This document shows positions 1-5,592 of a DNA stretch of 7,467 nucleotides, piece by piece (positions within the stretch are counted from its first letter, which is position 1; each line of letters begins with the position of its first letter). The stretch is from Desulfobulbaceae bacterium UBA5628 (GTDB lineage: Bacteria; Desulfobacterota; Desulfobulbia; Desulfobulbales; Desulfurivibrionaceae). The stretch is taken from NCBI GenBank assembly GCA_002421565.1, contig DIKC01000024.1, positions 1,801 to 9,267 on the forward strand. Direction: 5' to 3'. The notes under the pieces were generated by a model. That model saw only the letters and a list, made by a program, of their open reading frames with translations, was not told the DNA's origin and did no database searches. The translations under genes and the position numbers were made by a program.

Positions 1-61
1 GGGGCGAGGCCGAGGCCAGCACCAGGGGTTGGAGGTTTTTAAAAAATGGACGCGGGTTCAT
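1..61 (-). CDS. maf: Maf family nucleotide pyrophosphatase, N-terminal fragment (runs off left edge)
   Basis: An ATG at 61-59 on the minus strand opens a frame reading MNPRPFFKNLQPLVLASASP, and the first base of the next codon is C, as expected for Arg. LVLASASPR is the signature N-terminus of Maf/YhdE-type nucleoside triphosphate pyrophosphatases, in which this loop contributes to nucleotide phosphate binding. The family hydrolyses non-canonical or modified nucleoside triphosphates (dTTP/UTP-type or m5UTP/pseudo-UTP-type, depending on subgroup) in the cytoplasm and is linked to septum control. The start lies only 11 bases after the stop of the DUF362 gene on the same strand, so the two are probably cotranscribed. 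No strong Shine-Dalgarno is visible (ACAGGCC lies just upstream), which fits translational coupling. Only 20 codons are in the window, so subgroup and integrity cannot be judged. Confidence 0.82.
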   Translation of the reverse strand, partial: MNPRPFFKNLQPLVLASASP

Positions 62-72
62 TTTTGGCCTGT

Positions 73-1038
73 TTATGGCAAGAGGCGATGAGAGAGGCGC
101 TTAAGGCCGCCCCGGCAGAGTCGCCAGAGATTAAAGGTCAGGGGCGCGGCCTCCGTAGGCACTTTAAAATCCGGCCTGGCCACCGTGGCCGGAGCGGATA
201 AAGGAAAAGCCCGTTCCGCCAGATCGGTGCCGGGCAAGCCCCGGCGGGCGCATTCCCGCCAGAGCAGGCTCCGGGCCGGGTCAATACCCAGCACCGCCAG
301 CAGGGCGTTATCCAGGGCCACCGGATTGCGGGCGGCGGCGACCAGGCCCAAGGGGAAAGGCTCGCCGCTGGTGGGGCCGTTCCGGTGCATGGCGACCACC
401 CCGTCCGCCAGGCTGATGCCGGGGGGCAGCACCGCCAATAAATCCACCAGCAGGCGGGCGAATATTTCCGGCTCCTGGCCGTAACGGTTATGGATCAAGG
501 CCTTGCGAAAGCCCTTGACGGTGCCGAAATAATTTTTCACCGCCAGGCTGACCAGGGTCTGGCCGTGGGCCTTGATCCGGGGCAGGTTGACCAGAAGATC
601 GCACTCCAGGGCGGCGGAGACCATGCCCACCGTAAAACCGTGGGCCAGCCGCACCGGCCGCACCCGGTCGAAGTTGACCAGTTCCACCGGCAAACCGGCC
701 AAGGCGGCGGTCATCCCGCATTTTGCCATGACCCCTCGGGCCGAGCCAAAGGCCGGGGAATCGCCCACCGCCACCCGCGCCCCCTGGGCCAGAAACCAGG
801 AGGCGACAGCGGCGACAAAATCGGGGTTGGTGCAGGCCAGGCCGAGCCGGCGGCCGGCCGCCACCAGATTGGGCTTGAGCAGCACCCGGCTGCCCGGCGC
901 CACCCGAAAATCCAAGGCCGCCATCAGCCGCGCCACCGCCCCTTGCAAGCGCTCCGGCCCATAATCCGGGCAGGGCAGCAGGGCCACCGGCTGAAGAGGA
1001 AGGGAGGCGGCGCCATCGCGCCGTCCGGCGGTCGTCAT
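73..1038 (-). CDS. DUF362 domain-containing protein
   Basis: A 321-residue protein with the recognisable blocks of the DUF362 family: VLLKPNLV (52-59), GDSPAFG (92-98) and NLPRIKAHGQTLVSLAVKNYFGTVKG in the middle (151-176). The last is the family's 'K-x-H ... T-L-x-x-K-N-x-F-G' core. Family members are often annotated as iron-sulfur proteins because some carry a C-terminal ferredoxin domain. This one has no CxxCxxC cluster, and its Cys residues (23, 69, 107, 146, 258, 309) are scattered, so a ferredoxin function is not supported. No signal peptide or membrane segment is apparent. The biochemical function is not established. The ATG at 1038 has no clear ribosome site, and the conserved part begins near residue 17, so a slightly later start is possible. 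It is probably the first gene of a minus-strand operon with maf. Its GC content is visibly higher than that of the regulatory genes to the right. Confidence 0.88.
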   Translation of the reverse strand: MTTAGRRDGAASLPLQPVALLPCPDYGPERLQGAVARLMAALDFRVAPGSRVLLKPNLVAAGRRLGLACTNPDFVAAVASWFLAQGARVAVGDSPAFGSARGVMAKCGMTAALAGLPVELVNFDRVRPVRLAHGFTVGMVSAALECDLLVNLPRIKAHGQTLVSLAVKNYFGTVKGFRKALIHNRYGQEPEIFARLLVDLLAVLPPGISLADGVVAMHRNGPTSGEPFPLGLVAAARNPVALDNALLAVLGIDPARSLLWRECARRGLPGTDLAERAFPLSAPATVARPDFKVPTEAAPLTFNLWRLCRGGLKRLSHRLLP

Positions 1039-1139
1039 CGTTTGTTTATCAATCGAATTGTTTTGACCATATTGCCGCCAGTCTCAAATTTGCACCAACC
1101 ATTGCCGGGGATAAAAAAGCACCGCCATTACGGCTGTTA

Positions 1140-1157
1140 TTGGCCCCAAACGGCCAA
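1140..1157. promoter_or_regulatory. Candidate enhancer (upstream activator) site: inverted repeat TTGGCC-N6-GGCCAA
   Basis: The perfect 6+6 inverted repeat TTGGCC / GGCCAA has a 6-base spacer and is centred near 1148.5. That is roughly 180 bases upstream of the start predicted from the sigma-54 promoter. NtrC-type activators bind as dimers, through their Fis-like helix-turn-helix, to dyads about 16-20 bases long, usually 80-200 bases upstream. The geometry therefore fits, but the sequence alone does not prove binding. It could also be an operator for the divergent DUF362 promoter or chance in GC-rich DNA. Confidence 0.4.
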
Positions 1158-1171
1158 CTCTCTTGTCGACA

Positions 1172-1189
1172 TTGTCCTGATCGGGACGA
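1172..1189. promoter_or_regulatory. Second candidate activator dyad (TTGTCC-N6-GGACGA)
   Basis: TTGTCC (1172-1177) and GGACGA (1184-1189) are inverted with five of six positions pairing, separated by 6 bases, the same overall geometry as the 1140-1157 dyad. The TTGTC element is also directly repeated 9 bases upstream (1163-1167), next to the palindrome TGTCGACA (1164-1171). The centre is about 147 bases upstream of the predicted start. Paired half-strength sites at such spacing are typical of enhancer-binding-protein targets, but this is weaker evidence than for the first dyad. Confidence 0.28.
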
Positions 1190-1300
1190 CGGAAACGCAA
1201 CAAGTCCGGCCCTTTCTCATGTGAAAACAAGCCGCCCCAGGCACGGAATCGCTACGGCGACGGGGCACGAGCCTGTTCATATCGGGGAGACCGCCCCCCC

Positions 1301-1317
1301 TTGGCATGATCGTTGCT
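1301..1317 (+). promoter_or_regulatory. Sigma-54 (RpoN) -24/-12 promoter for the rhodanese gene
   Basis: TTGGCATGATCGTTGCT matches the extended sigma-54 consensus YTGGCAYGRNNNTTGCW at every defined position. The invariant GG (1303-1304) and GC (1315-1316) are separated by exactly 10 bases. Transcription should start about 12 bases past the GC, near 1328, giving a leader of about 53 bases before the ATG at 1381. Such promoters need an AAA+ activator, and one is encoded 2.9 kb downstream (4236-5561). The match also argues against an upstream in-frame ATG at 1306, which lies inside the promoter. Confidence 0.85.
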
Positions 1318-1369
1318 CTTTGGCCGAATCATCATGACGCAAAAACCGACACCAACAATCTTAAACGAA

Positions 1370-1375
1370 AGAGGG
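1370..1375 (+). promoter_or_regulatory. Ribosome binding site deciding the rhodanese start
   Basis: AGAGGG lies 5 bases before the ATG at 1381 and is the only purine-rich Shine-Dalgarno-like element near an in-frame start of this gene. Together with the signal peptide that begins at 1381, it selects this start over the ATG at 1306. Confidence 0.75.
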
Positions 1376-1380
1376 ACGAG

Positions 1381-2340
1381 ATGAAAGCAAAGGATCGAAA
1401 ATGCACAGACGCCGCAACCTTCTTCCTGATGGCCGCATTCCTGCTGGTGTTCGCCGCGCAGCCAGCCACGGCCGAGTATGCCAACCCGCAACTCCTGGCT
1501 ACCCCGTCAGATGTCGCACAAAATGCGGCCAAATGGATCGTACTTGACGCCCGCGATCTGGATGCCACCACCAACAGGGCCGGCAAAACCCTGCCAGGCT
1601 ACAATGACGGCCATATCCCCGGCGCCGTATCCCTGGGGGGCAACGCGGCCAAGATACTGCGTACCTCCGACCAGAAGGTGGTCTTCAAAGACAGCCTTGG
1701 CAATATCGACGTAAAAAAATATGAACAGATCCTGGGCGATGTCGGCATCAGCAACGACCGGACCATTGTCGTATACGGCGATGCCTCCAGAATCACCAAC
1801 ACGACGGTGGCCTTCTGGATCCTCGAACTGCTCGGCCATAAGGATGTCCGTTTCCTGAACGGCGGGATCGAAGCCTGGCAGGCGACGGGCAAACCGTTGA
1901 CAACCGCCGCCACCAAACTGCCGCCCGCCCGCTATGTCGCCGACCTCAAGCTTAATCGCATCGCCACCACCGACGAGGTGCGGATGGCGGCCACAGGGGA
2001 AATCAAAGATATACAGATCGTTGATTCCAGGAGTGCCGGCGAGTATGCCGGCACGGATGTCAGGGCCAAAAGAGGCGGGCATATCCCGAATTGCCGACTT
2101 AATGTTTCGCATGTCGATACCTATGATCGGGCAACGGGCACCATCAAGCCGATAGCCGAACTCAACCGGATTTACGGCGGACTCGATAAGAACAAAAGAG
2201 TCGTGCCGCACTGCCAGACCGGAACCAGATCCACCCTCACCTACCTCATTTTCAGGTTGATGGGCTTCCAGGATCCGGCCAACTATGATGATTCCTGGAT
2301 CGTCTGGGGCAACAGCGAGACCCTGCCGATCAGCAATTGA
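1381..2340 (+). CDS. Exported two-domain rhodanese (sulfurtransferase)
   Basis: A 319-residue protein with a Sec signal peptide: basic start, hydrophobic FFLMAAFLLVFAA, and probable cleavage after Ala31 (PATA|EY). The mature part has two rhodanese domains, as in thiosulfate and 3-mercaptopyruvate sulfurtransferases. The N-terminal one (about 32-175) has DARD, GHIPGAVSL and a FLNGGIEAW ending, but Asp134 (YGDASR) sits where the catalytic Cys would be, so it is non-catalytic as usual. The C-terminal one (about 195-319) has VDSRSAGEY, GGHIPNC and the active loop HCQTGTRST with persulfide-forming Cys278, and ends with DDSWIVWGN. The likely role is transfer of sulfane sulfur in the periplasm; donor and acceptor cannot be told from sequence. 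It is monocistronic, with a sigma-54 promoter in front and a terminator behind. The regulatory operon immediately downstream is its likely controller. Confidence 0.92.
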   Translation: MKAKDRKCTDAATFFLMAAFLLVFAAQPATAEYANPQLLATPSDVAQNAAKWIVLDARDLDATTNRAGKTLPGYNDGHIPGAVSLGGNAAKILRTSDQKVVFKDSLGNIDVKKYEQILGDVGISNDRTIVVYGDASRITNTTVAFWILELLGHKDVRFLNGGIEAWQATGKPLTTAATKLPPARYVADLKLNRIATTDEVRMAATGEIKDIQIVDSRSAGEYAGTDVRAKRGGHIPNCRLNVSHVDTYDRATGTIKPIAELNRIYGGLDKNKRVVPHCQTGTRSTLTYLIFRLMGFQDPANYDDSWIVWGNSETLPISN

Positions 2341-2355
2341 CGGAACATTCAAAAT

Positions 2356-2387
2356 ATCGAAAAGCCCTTCCCTCCTTGCTTTTCGAT
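2356..2387 (+). repeat. Perfect hairpin downstream of the rhodanese stop
   Basis: ATCGAAAAGC (2356-2365) and GCTTTTCGAT (2378-2387) form a perfect 10-bp inverted repeat with a 12-base pyrimidine-rich loop, starting 15 bases after the rhodanese stop codon. No T-run follows, so it is not a terminator on its own. One base separates it from the stem of the next hairpin. It may protect the mRNA 3' end or act jointly with the terminator. Confidence 0.75.
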
Positions 2388-2388
2388 C

Positions 2389-2427
2389 AGGAAGCGCAGG
2401 AAATGACCACCCTGCGCTTCCTTTTTT
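2389..2427 (+). terminator. Rho-independent terminator of the rhodanese gene
   Basis: AGGAAGCGCAGG (2389-2400) pairs perfectly over 12 bp with CCTGCGCTTCCT (2411-2422) across a 10-base loop. The T-run extends from 2422 to 2427. Stem length, GC content and T-run make this a strong intrinsic terminator. It should separate the sigma-54-driven rhodanese message from the kinase operon, which then needs its own promoter. Confidence 0.92.
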
Positions 2428-2563
2428 CAGAAATAATTTGTAGGCCGTTGGGAAGAATACGGGGTAACATTGTTCACCGCTTGGTTGCACCGGAATACAT
2501 GTGGGATCTGTTTCCCATTGAGACTGTGATTTTTCCTCTTTCGTGACAGGAGGCTTCAGCTTC
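2428..2563 (+). other. Intergenic leader of the kinase-regulator operon
   Basis: This 136-base stretch lies between the terminator and the first kinase. It holds no gene of its own; a 69-codon frame across it overlaps the terminator hairpin and has no coding character. No GG-N10-GC sigma-54 pair is present, so the operon is probably transcribed by a housekeeping sigma factor, but I cannot point to convincing -35/-10 boxes. A short dyad, GTGGGA (2501-2506) against TCCCAT (2513-2518) with a 6-base spacer, and a near-palindrome around GGTAACATTGTTCACC (2464-2479) could be operators; both are weak. Confidence 0.5.
2548..2553 (+). promoter_or_regulatory. Shine-Dalgarno site of the membrane kinase
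   Basis: AGGAGG is a perfect anti-16S match ending 10 bases before the ATG at 2564. It lies downstream of a possible in-frame GTG at 2543 and so rules that start out. Confidence 0.85.
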
Positions 2564-4246
2564 ATGCACGAGCTTCATTTGATCACCTATCATAATTTCG
2601 AAGAGGTTATGATCGCCGCCTGTTCCGCCATAATCGCCGCCAGGGCGTTTCTGTTCAAGGTCGGCGACTGCGGAAAGGCCGACGAAGAACAAATGGGCAG
2701 GGTGTTCCTGGTGGGGGCGGCCTTTGCTATCCTGGCGCTCAGCAGTCTCATCCACGCCGGCATCCATCTCCTCCACTTCGATGAAAACCTGCTTTACCAG
2801 ACCCTGCTCGGATATTGTTTCGCTTTTTTACTCCTGATTGCCGCCAACTCCACAGAATACCCTCAACGCAAGAAGATATTGCCGCTCTTTTATCTGCCGC
2901 TGCTCGTTTTTCTGATTCCCGACACCTATCAACGGTTCCCCTCTTTCGGCGAACTGCGCCCCCTGATCTGGATCAGCGTGGCGTATCTCAGCGGGGTACT
3001 CTGCATGCTCTACGTGGCGGGATTCTACCGAACCGGCGACCGTTATTTTCTGTTTTCCGCCAGCGGTTTTACGCTCATCTTTATTTCCTCAATCTTCCTC
3101 TTTTTCCCTTCCGCGATCGGCACCCCGATGTGGTTTTATGGCCATCTCCTGCGCCCCGTCGGTTTCCTGATCCTGCTGTTCAGCATGAACCGGCAAGCCT
3201 TTACAAAAATGAACGGCAGCATCCTCTACCGGGCCGTGGCGGCGTTCAGCCTGTTCGCCGCCATCCCCTTTCTGCTGTTCGGATCCGTCATTTTCTACGA
3301 AACCATTCAACCTATCGCGGTCGAGGAAAAGCGCCTCCTCGTCTTTATCCTGATGATTATCTCGTTTGTCTCCGCCCTGGTTTTCGGCCTGGGTATGATC
3401 ATCAGGCTGATCCGGCCCATCCTTAACCTCAAGGCATCCGTGGATTCCCTGACCTATGGAGGACTCGACAAGCAAATTGCCGTCAGGAGCAACGACGAGA
3501 TAAGCGAATTGTCCAAGGCATTCAACAGTTTATCCTCCCGCCTCGGTCGGGCCATCGAGGAGCAGGAAAGATACTGCCGTCTGGCCGCCACTGGAGAACT
3601 GGCCGCCACCCTGGCCCACGAACTCAAAAACCCTCTAAATGCCATCGGCGGCGCCGCTTCCTATATCGGCAAAAATTATCGGGGGAGACTCATCGCGGAG
3701 TTCGTCCGGATTATCTCCCAGGAGGTGGAACGGATCAACAAACTCGCCACCAACCTGCTCTGTTTTGCCAAGCCCCTGAACTTTGAGCCCAGGTACAACG
3801 ACCTCAATCAGGTGATACGGGAAACCGTCAGCCTGCTGGACAAGGAGGCATTGGAGCAGAATATCCGCCTGACCGTAAATTACCCCCCGTCTCTGCCGCC
3901 GGTGGTCTGCGACCATAATCAGGTCAAGCAGATACTAATCAATCTGATCGTCAACGCCTTTGACGCCGTAGCCGGCGGCGGGGAAGTGGCGGTAAACATC
4001 GGCCTCTTCCATGACCGGGTCGCGATCACGGTCCGGGACAACGGCGCGGGCATCAGGACGGATGATCTGAAGCAGATATTCAACCCCTTTTTTACCACCA
4101 AAACCAGGGGCACCGGCCTGGGGCTGGCCATCTCCAAAAAAATTGCTCAGGAACATGGCGGTGATATTACGGTAAAAACCGTCCATGGACAAGGCAGCGA
4201 ATTCACCCTGACTCTTCCGCTGGGGGATGCAGAACATGGTCCATAA
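2564..4246 (+). CDS. Membrane-bound sensor histidine kinase with polytopic N-terminus and HAMP domain
   Basis: A 560-residue inner-membrane kinase, NtrB/AtoS-like in its catalytic half. Residues 1-210 contain about seven hydrophobic segments (near 15-31, 47-70, 76-94, 105-119, 131-155, 161-185, 190-208). Two more follow (about 221-245 and 258-283), with only a short charged loop between them. A HAMP domain runs from about 284 to 335. HisKA carries the phospho-acceptor His352 in LAHELKNPLNA. The HATPase has the N-box (Asn464), the G1 box DNGAGI (492-497), the F-box FNPFFTTK and the G2 box GTGLGL (516-521), so it looks fully active. No PAS, GAF or periplasmic binding domain is visible, so the signal is presumably sensed within or close to the membrane. 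The N-terminal half is His-rich, with H64, H68 and H71 clustered at the end of segment 2. It overlaps the regulator gene by 11 bases, implying translational coupling and a cognate pair. Confidence 0.92.
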   Translation: MHELHLITYHNFEEVMIAACSAIIAARAFLFKVGDCGKADEEQMGRVFLVGAAFAILALSSLIHAGIHLLHFDENLLYQTLLGYCFAFLLLIAANSTEYPQRKKILPLFYLPLLVFLIPDTYQRFPSFGELRPLIWISVAYLSGVLCMLYVAGFYRTGDRYFLFSASGFTLIFISSIFLFFPSAIGTPMWFYGHLLRPVGFLILLFSMNRQAFTKMNGSILYRAVAAFSLFAAIPFLLFGSVIFYETIQPIAVEEKRLLVFILMIISFVSALVFGLGMIIRLIRPILNLKASVDSLTYGGLDKQIAVRSNDEISELSKAFNSLSSRLGRAIEEQERYCRLAATGELAATLAHELKNPLNAIGGAASYIGKNYRGRLIAEFVRIISQEVERINKLATNLLCFAKPLNFEPRYNDLNQVIRETVSLLDKEALEQNIRLTVNYPPSLPPVVCDHNQVKQILINLIVNAFDAVAGGGEVAVNIGLFHDRVAITVRDNGAGIRTDDLKQIFNPFFTTKTRGTGLGLAISKKIAQEHGGDITVKTVHGQGSEFTLTLPLGDAEHGP

Positions 4247-5561
4247 TATTCTCATCGTTGACGATGAAATCAACTCGCTGAAAGTCCTGGCCACCGCCCT
4301 GGCCAGTGATGTACTCCGCATCGAAACCGCCCGTTCCGGAGAAGAGGCCCTGACACTGCTTAAGAGCAAACATTACGATATGATCATCTCCGACTACAAA
4401 ATGCCGGGCATGAGCGGAGAGGCCTTATTGAGCAAGGCCAAAATCATGATGCCGGAGGCGCCGTTCATCCTGCTTACCGCTTTCGGCACCATCGAACTGG
4501 CGGTAAACGCCATGCGCATGGGAGCGTATACCTATCTAACCAAACCGGTTAACCTGAATCTGCTGGAAGAAGTCATCAAAGATGTGCTGTTCCCGCCCGC
4601 GACCGGGGCCGCAGGGCAACCCGCCGCCGACGCGCAACATTTCGGGATCGTCGGCAAATCAAAGGCGATACAGGAAGTCTTCTCCCTCATCCGTCGGGTC
4701 GGCAAAACGGACGCCAATATCCTCATCCTCGGAGAATCCGGCACCGGCAAGGAACTGGTTGCCCGGGCCATCCACCATTCTTCCCTGCGCGTCAACGAAC
4801 CGTTTATTCCCATTGACTGCACCACCATTCCCGCCAACCTCATGGAAAGCGAACTATTCGGTTATGAAAAAGGGGCCTTCACCGGGGCCACCGACCGCAA
4901 GACCGGCCTGATCGAAATGGCCGAGGGAGGCACCATTTTCTTTGATGAAATCGGCGACCTGGACTACGCTTTAAGCAAAAAGCTGCTTCGCTTCCTGCAG
5001 GAAAAGGAGATTCACCGTCTGGGCAGCCGGAACAAGATCAAAACCGACGTACGGGTACTCTCCGCCACCAACCGGGATCTCGAATCCGAGGTGGCCGAAG
5101 GCGGCTTCCGGGCCGACCTCTACTACCGACTCAATGTCATCACCATCCATATCCCTCCCCTCCGGGAAAGGAAAGAAGACATTCCGCTGCTGACCGCCCA
5201 TTATCTTGCTTACCACGCCAAAAAAAACCGAAAGAGCTTCCGCGGGTTCGACCATGATTGCCTGACCGCTCTCAAGAATTACGACTGGCCCGGCAATGTG
5301 CGGGAACTGGGAAACGCCATTGAACGGGCGACCATCCTCTGCCCTTACGACACAATCACCGCCGACTGCCTGCCTCCCAAACTGAGGGACGCCAACGAGT
5401 CCGTTATCGAAGACAAACTGAATCTGCCGGCAATGGAAAAGAGAATCATCATGAAAGCCCTGGACAAGGCCTTCTGGAATCAGTCCTCCGCCGCCCGGTT
5501 ACTGGGTATTTCCCGTAAACAATTGCGCACTAAAATGAAAAACCTCGGTCTGAACTCTTAG
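4236..5561 (+). CDS. NtrC-family sigma-54-dependent response regulator
   Basis: A 441-residue cytoplasmic activator with the canonical three domains. The receiver (about 1-118) has the acidic pair in ILIVDDE, phospho-acceptor Asp53 in ISDYKMPGMSG, and Lys103 in YLTKP. The AAA+ domain (about 137-370) has Walker A GESGTGKE (166-173), the sigma-54-contacting GAFTGA loop (213-218) and Walker B GGTIFFDE (232-238). The C-terminal Fis-type helix-turn-helix contains QSSAARLLGISRKQLRTKM. All residues needed for ATP hydrolysis and sigma-54 contact are present, so it should open -24/-12 promoters when phosphorylated. I prefer the ATG at 4236, which has GGGGGA 8 bases upstream; an in-frame ATG at 4227 adds three residues but has no spaced ribosome site. 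It lies between two kinase genes. The only sigma-54 promoter I recognise in the window, before the rhodanese gene, is its obvious candidate target. Confidence 0.95.
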   Translation: MVHNILIVDDEINSLKVLATALASDVLRIETARSGEEALTLLKSKHYDMIISDYKMPGMSGEALLSKAKIMMPEAPFILLTAFGTIELAVNAMRMGAYTYLTKPVNLNLLEEVIKDVLFPPATGAAGQPAADAQHFGIVGKSKAIQEVFSLIRRVGKTDANILILGESGTGKELVARAIHHSSLRVNEPFIPIDCTTIPANLMESELFGYEKGAFTGATDRKTGLIEMAEGGTIFFDEIGDLDYALSKKLLRFLQEKEIHRLGSRNKIKTDVRVLSATNRDLESEVAEGGFRADLYYRLNVITIHIPPLRERKEDIPLLTAHYLAYHAKKNRKSFRGFDHDCLTALKNYDWPGNVRELGNAIERATILCPYDTITADCLPPKLRDANESVIEDKLNLPAMEKRIIMKALDKAFWNQSSAARLLGISRKQLRTKMKNLGLNS

Positions 5562-5568
5562 GAGGGGG
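5560..5568 (+). promoter_or_regulatory. Distant Shine-Dalgarno-like sequence between regulator and second kinase
   Basis: AGGAGGGGG overlaps the regulator's TAG stop (5559-5561) and ends 24 bases before the ATG at 5593, too far for normal use. A TGA at 5578-5580 blocks any earlier in-frame start, and only GGAA lies close to the ATG. Translation may rely on termination-reinitiation, or on the GGAG-GGGG-CTCC fold (5561-5572) altering the spacing. Confidence 0.4.
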
Positions 5569-5592
5569 CTCCCTGCCTGACCCATCGGAAAC

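Larger units (their letters stand above)
1039..1380. other. Divergent intergenic region between DUF362 gene and rhodanese gene
   Basis: This 342-base stretch has no convincing gene; open frames through it are antisense extensions of DUF362 or overlap the promoter. The plus-strand half carries the sigma-54 promoter at 1301-1317 and the dyads at 1140-1157 and 1172-1189. It also contains an 8-base palindrome CAAATTTG (1085-1092), a small TCGC-TACG-GCGA hairpin with a UNCG-type loop (1249-1260), and a pairing of GCCCC (1234-1238) with GGGGC (1262-1266). I found no persuasive sigma-70 or sigma-54 promoter on the minus strand for the DUF362-maf pair, although it must be transcribed from here. Confidence 0.7.

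Noticed and set aside
490..1224. 244-codon open frame on the plus strand across the DUF362 gene
   Set aside because: It is antisense to a gene with clear family motifs. Its Gly/His/Arg/Gln-rich composition is typical of GC-rich shadow frames, and it has no ribosome site.
1234..1266. Hairpins in the divergent region (GCCCC/GGGGC and TCGC-TACG-GCGA) as an RNA element or terminator
   Set aside because: The stems are 4-5 bp with no T-run and lie upstream of the predicted rhodanese transcript, so there is no support for a transcribed structured RNA.
1306..1380. Upstream in-frame ATG for the rhodanese (25 extra residues)
   Set aside because: This ATG lies inside the sigma-54 promoter and upstream of the predicted transcription start. 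A good ribosome site and a signal peptide support 1381.
2337..2546. 69-codon plus-strand frame after the rhodanese stop
   Set aside because: It starts within the rhodanese stop region and is encoded across both perfect hairpins of the terminator, with no ribosome site.
2543..2563. GTG start for the membrane kinase
   Set aside because: The AGGAGG at 2548-2553 is downstream of this GTG and correctly spaced for the ATG at 2564.
2428..2563. Sigma-54 promoter for the kinase operon (autoregulation)
   Set aside because: Checking every GG in this stretch found none followed by GC after exactly 10 bases.
1507..2565. 352-codon open frame on the minus strand opposite the rhodanese gene
   Set aside because: The opposite strand encodes a rhodanese with signal peptide, active-site loop, ribosome site and promoter. 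The antisense frame also runs through the terminator and resembles no family I know.
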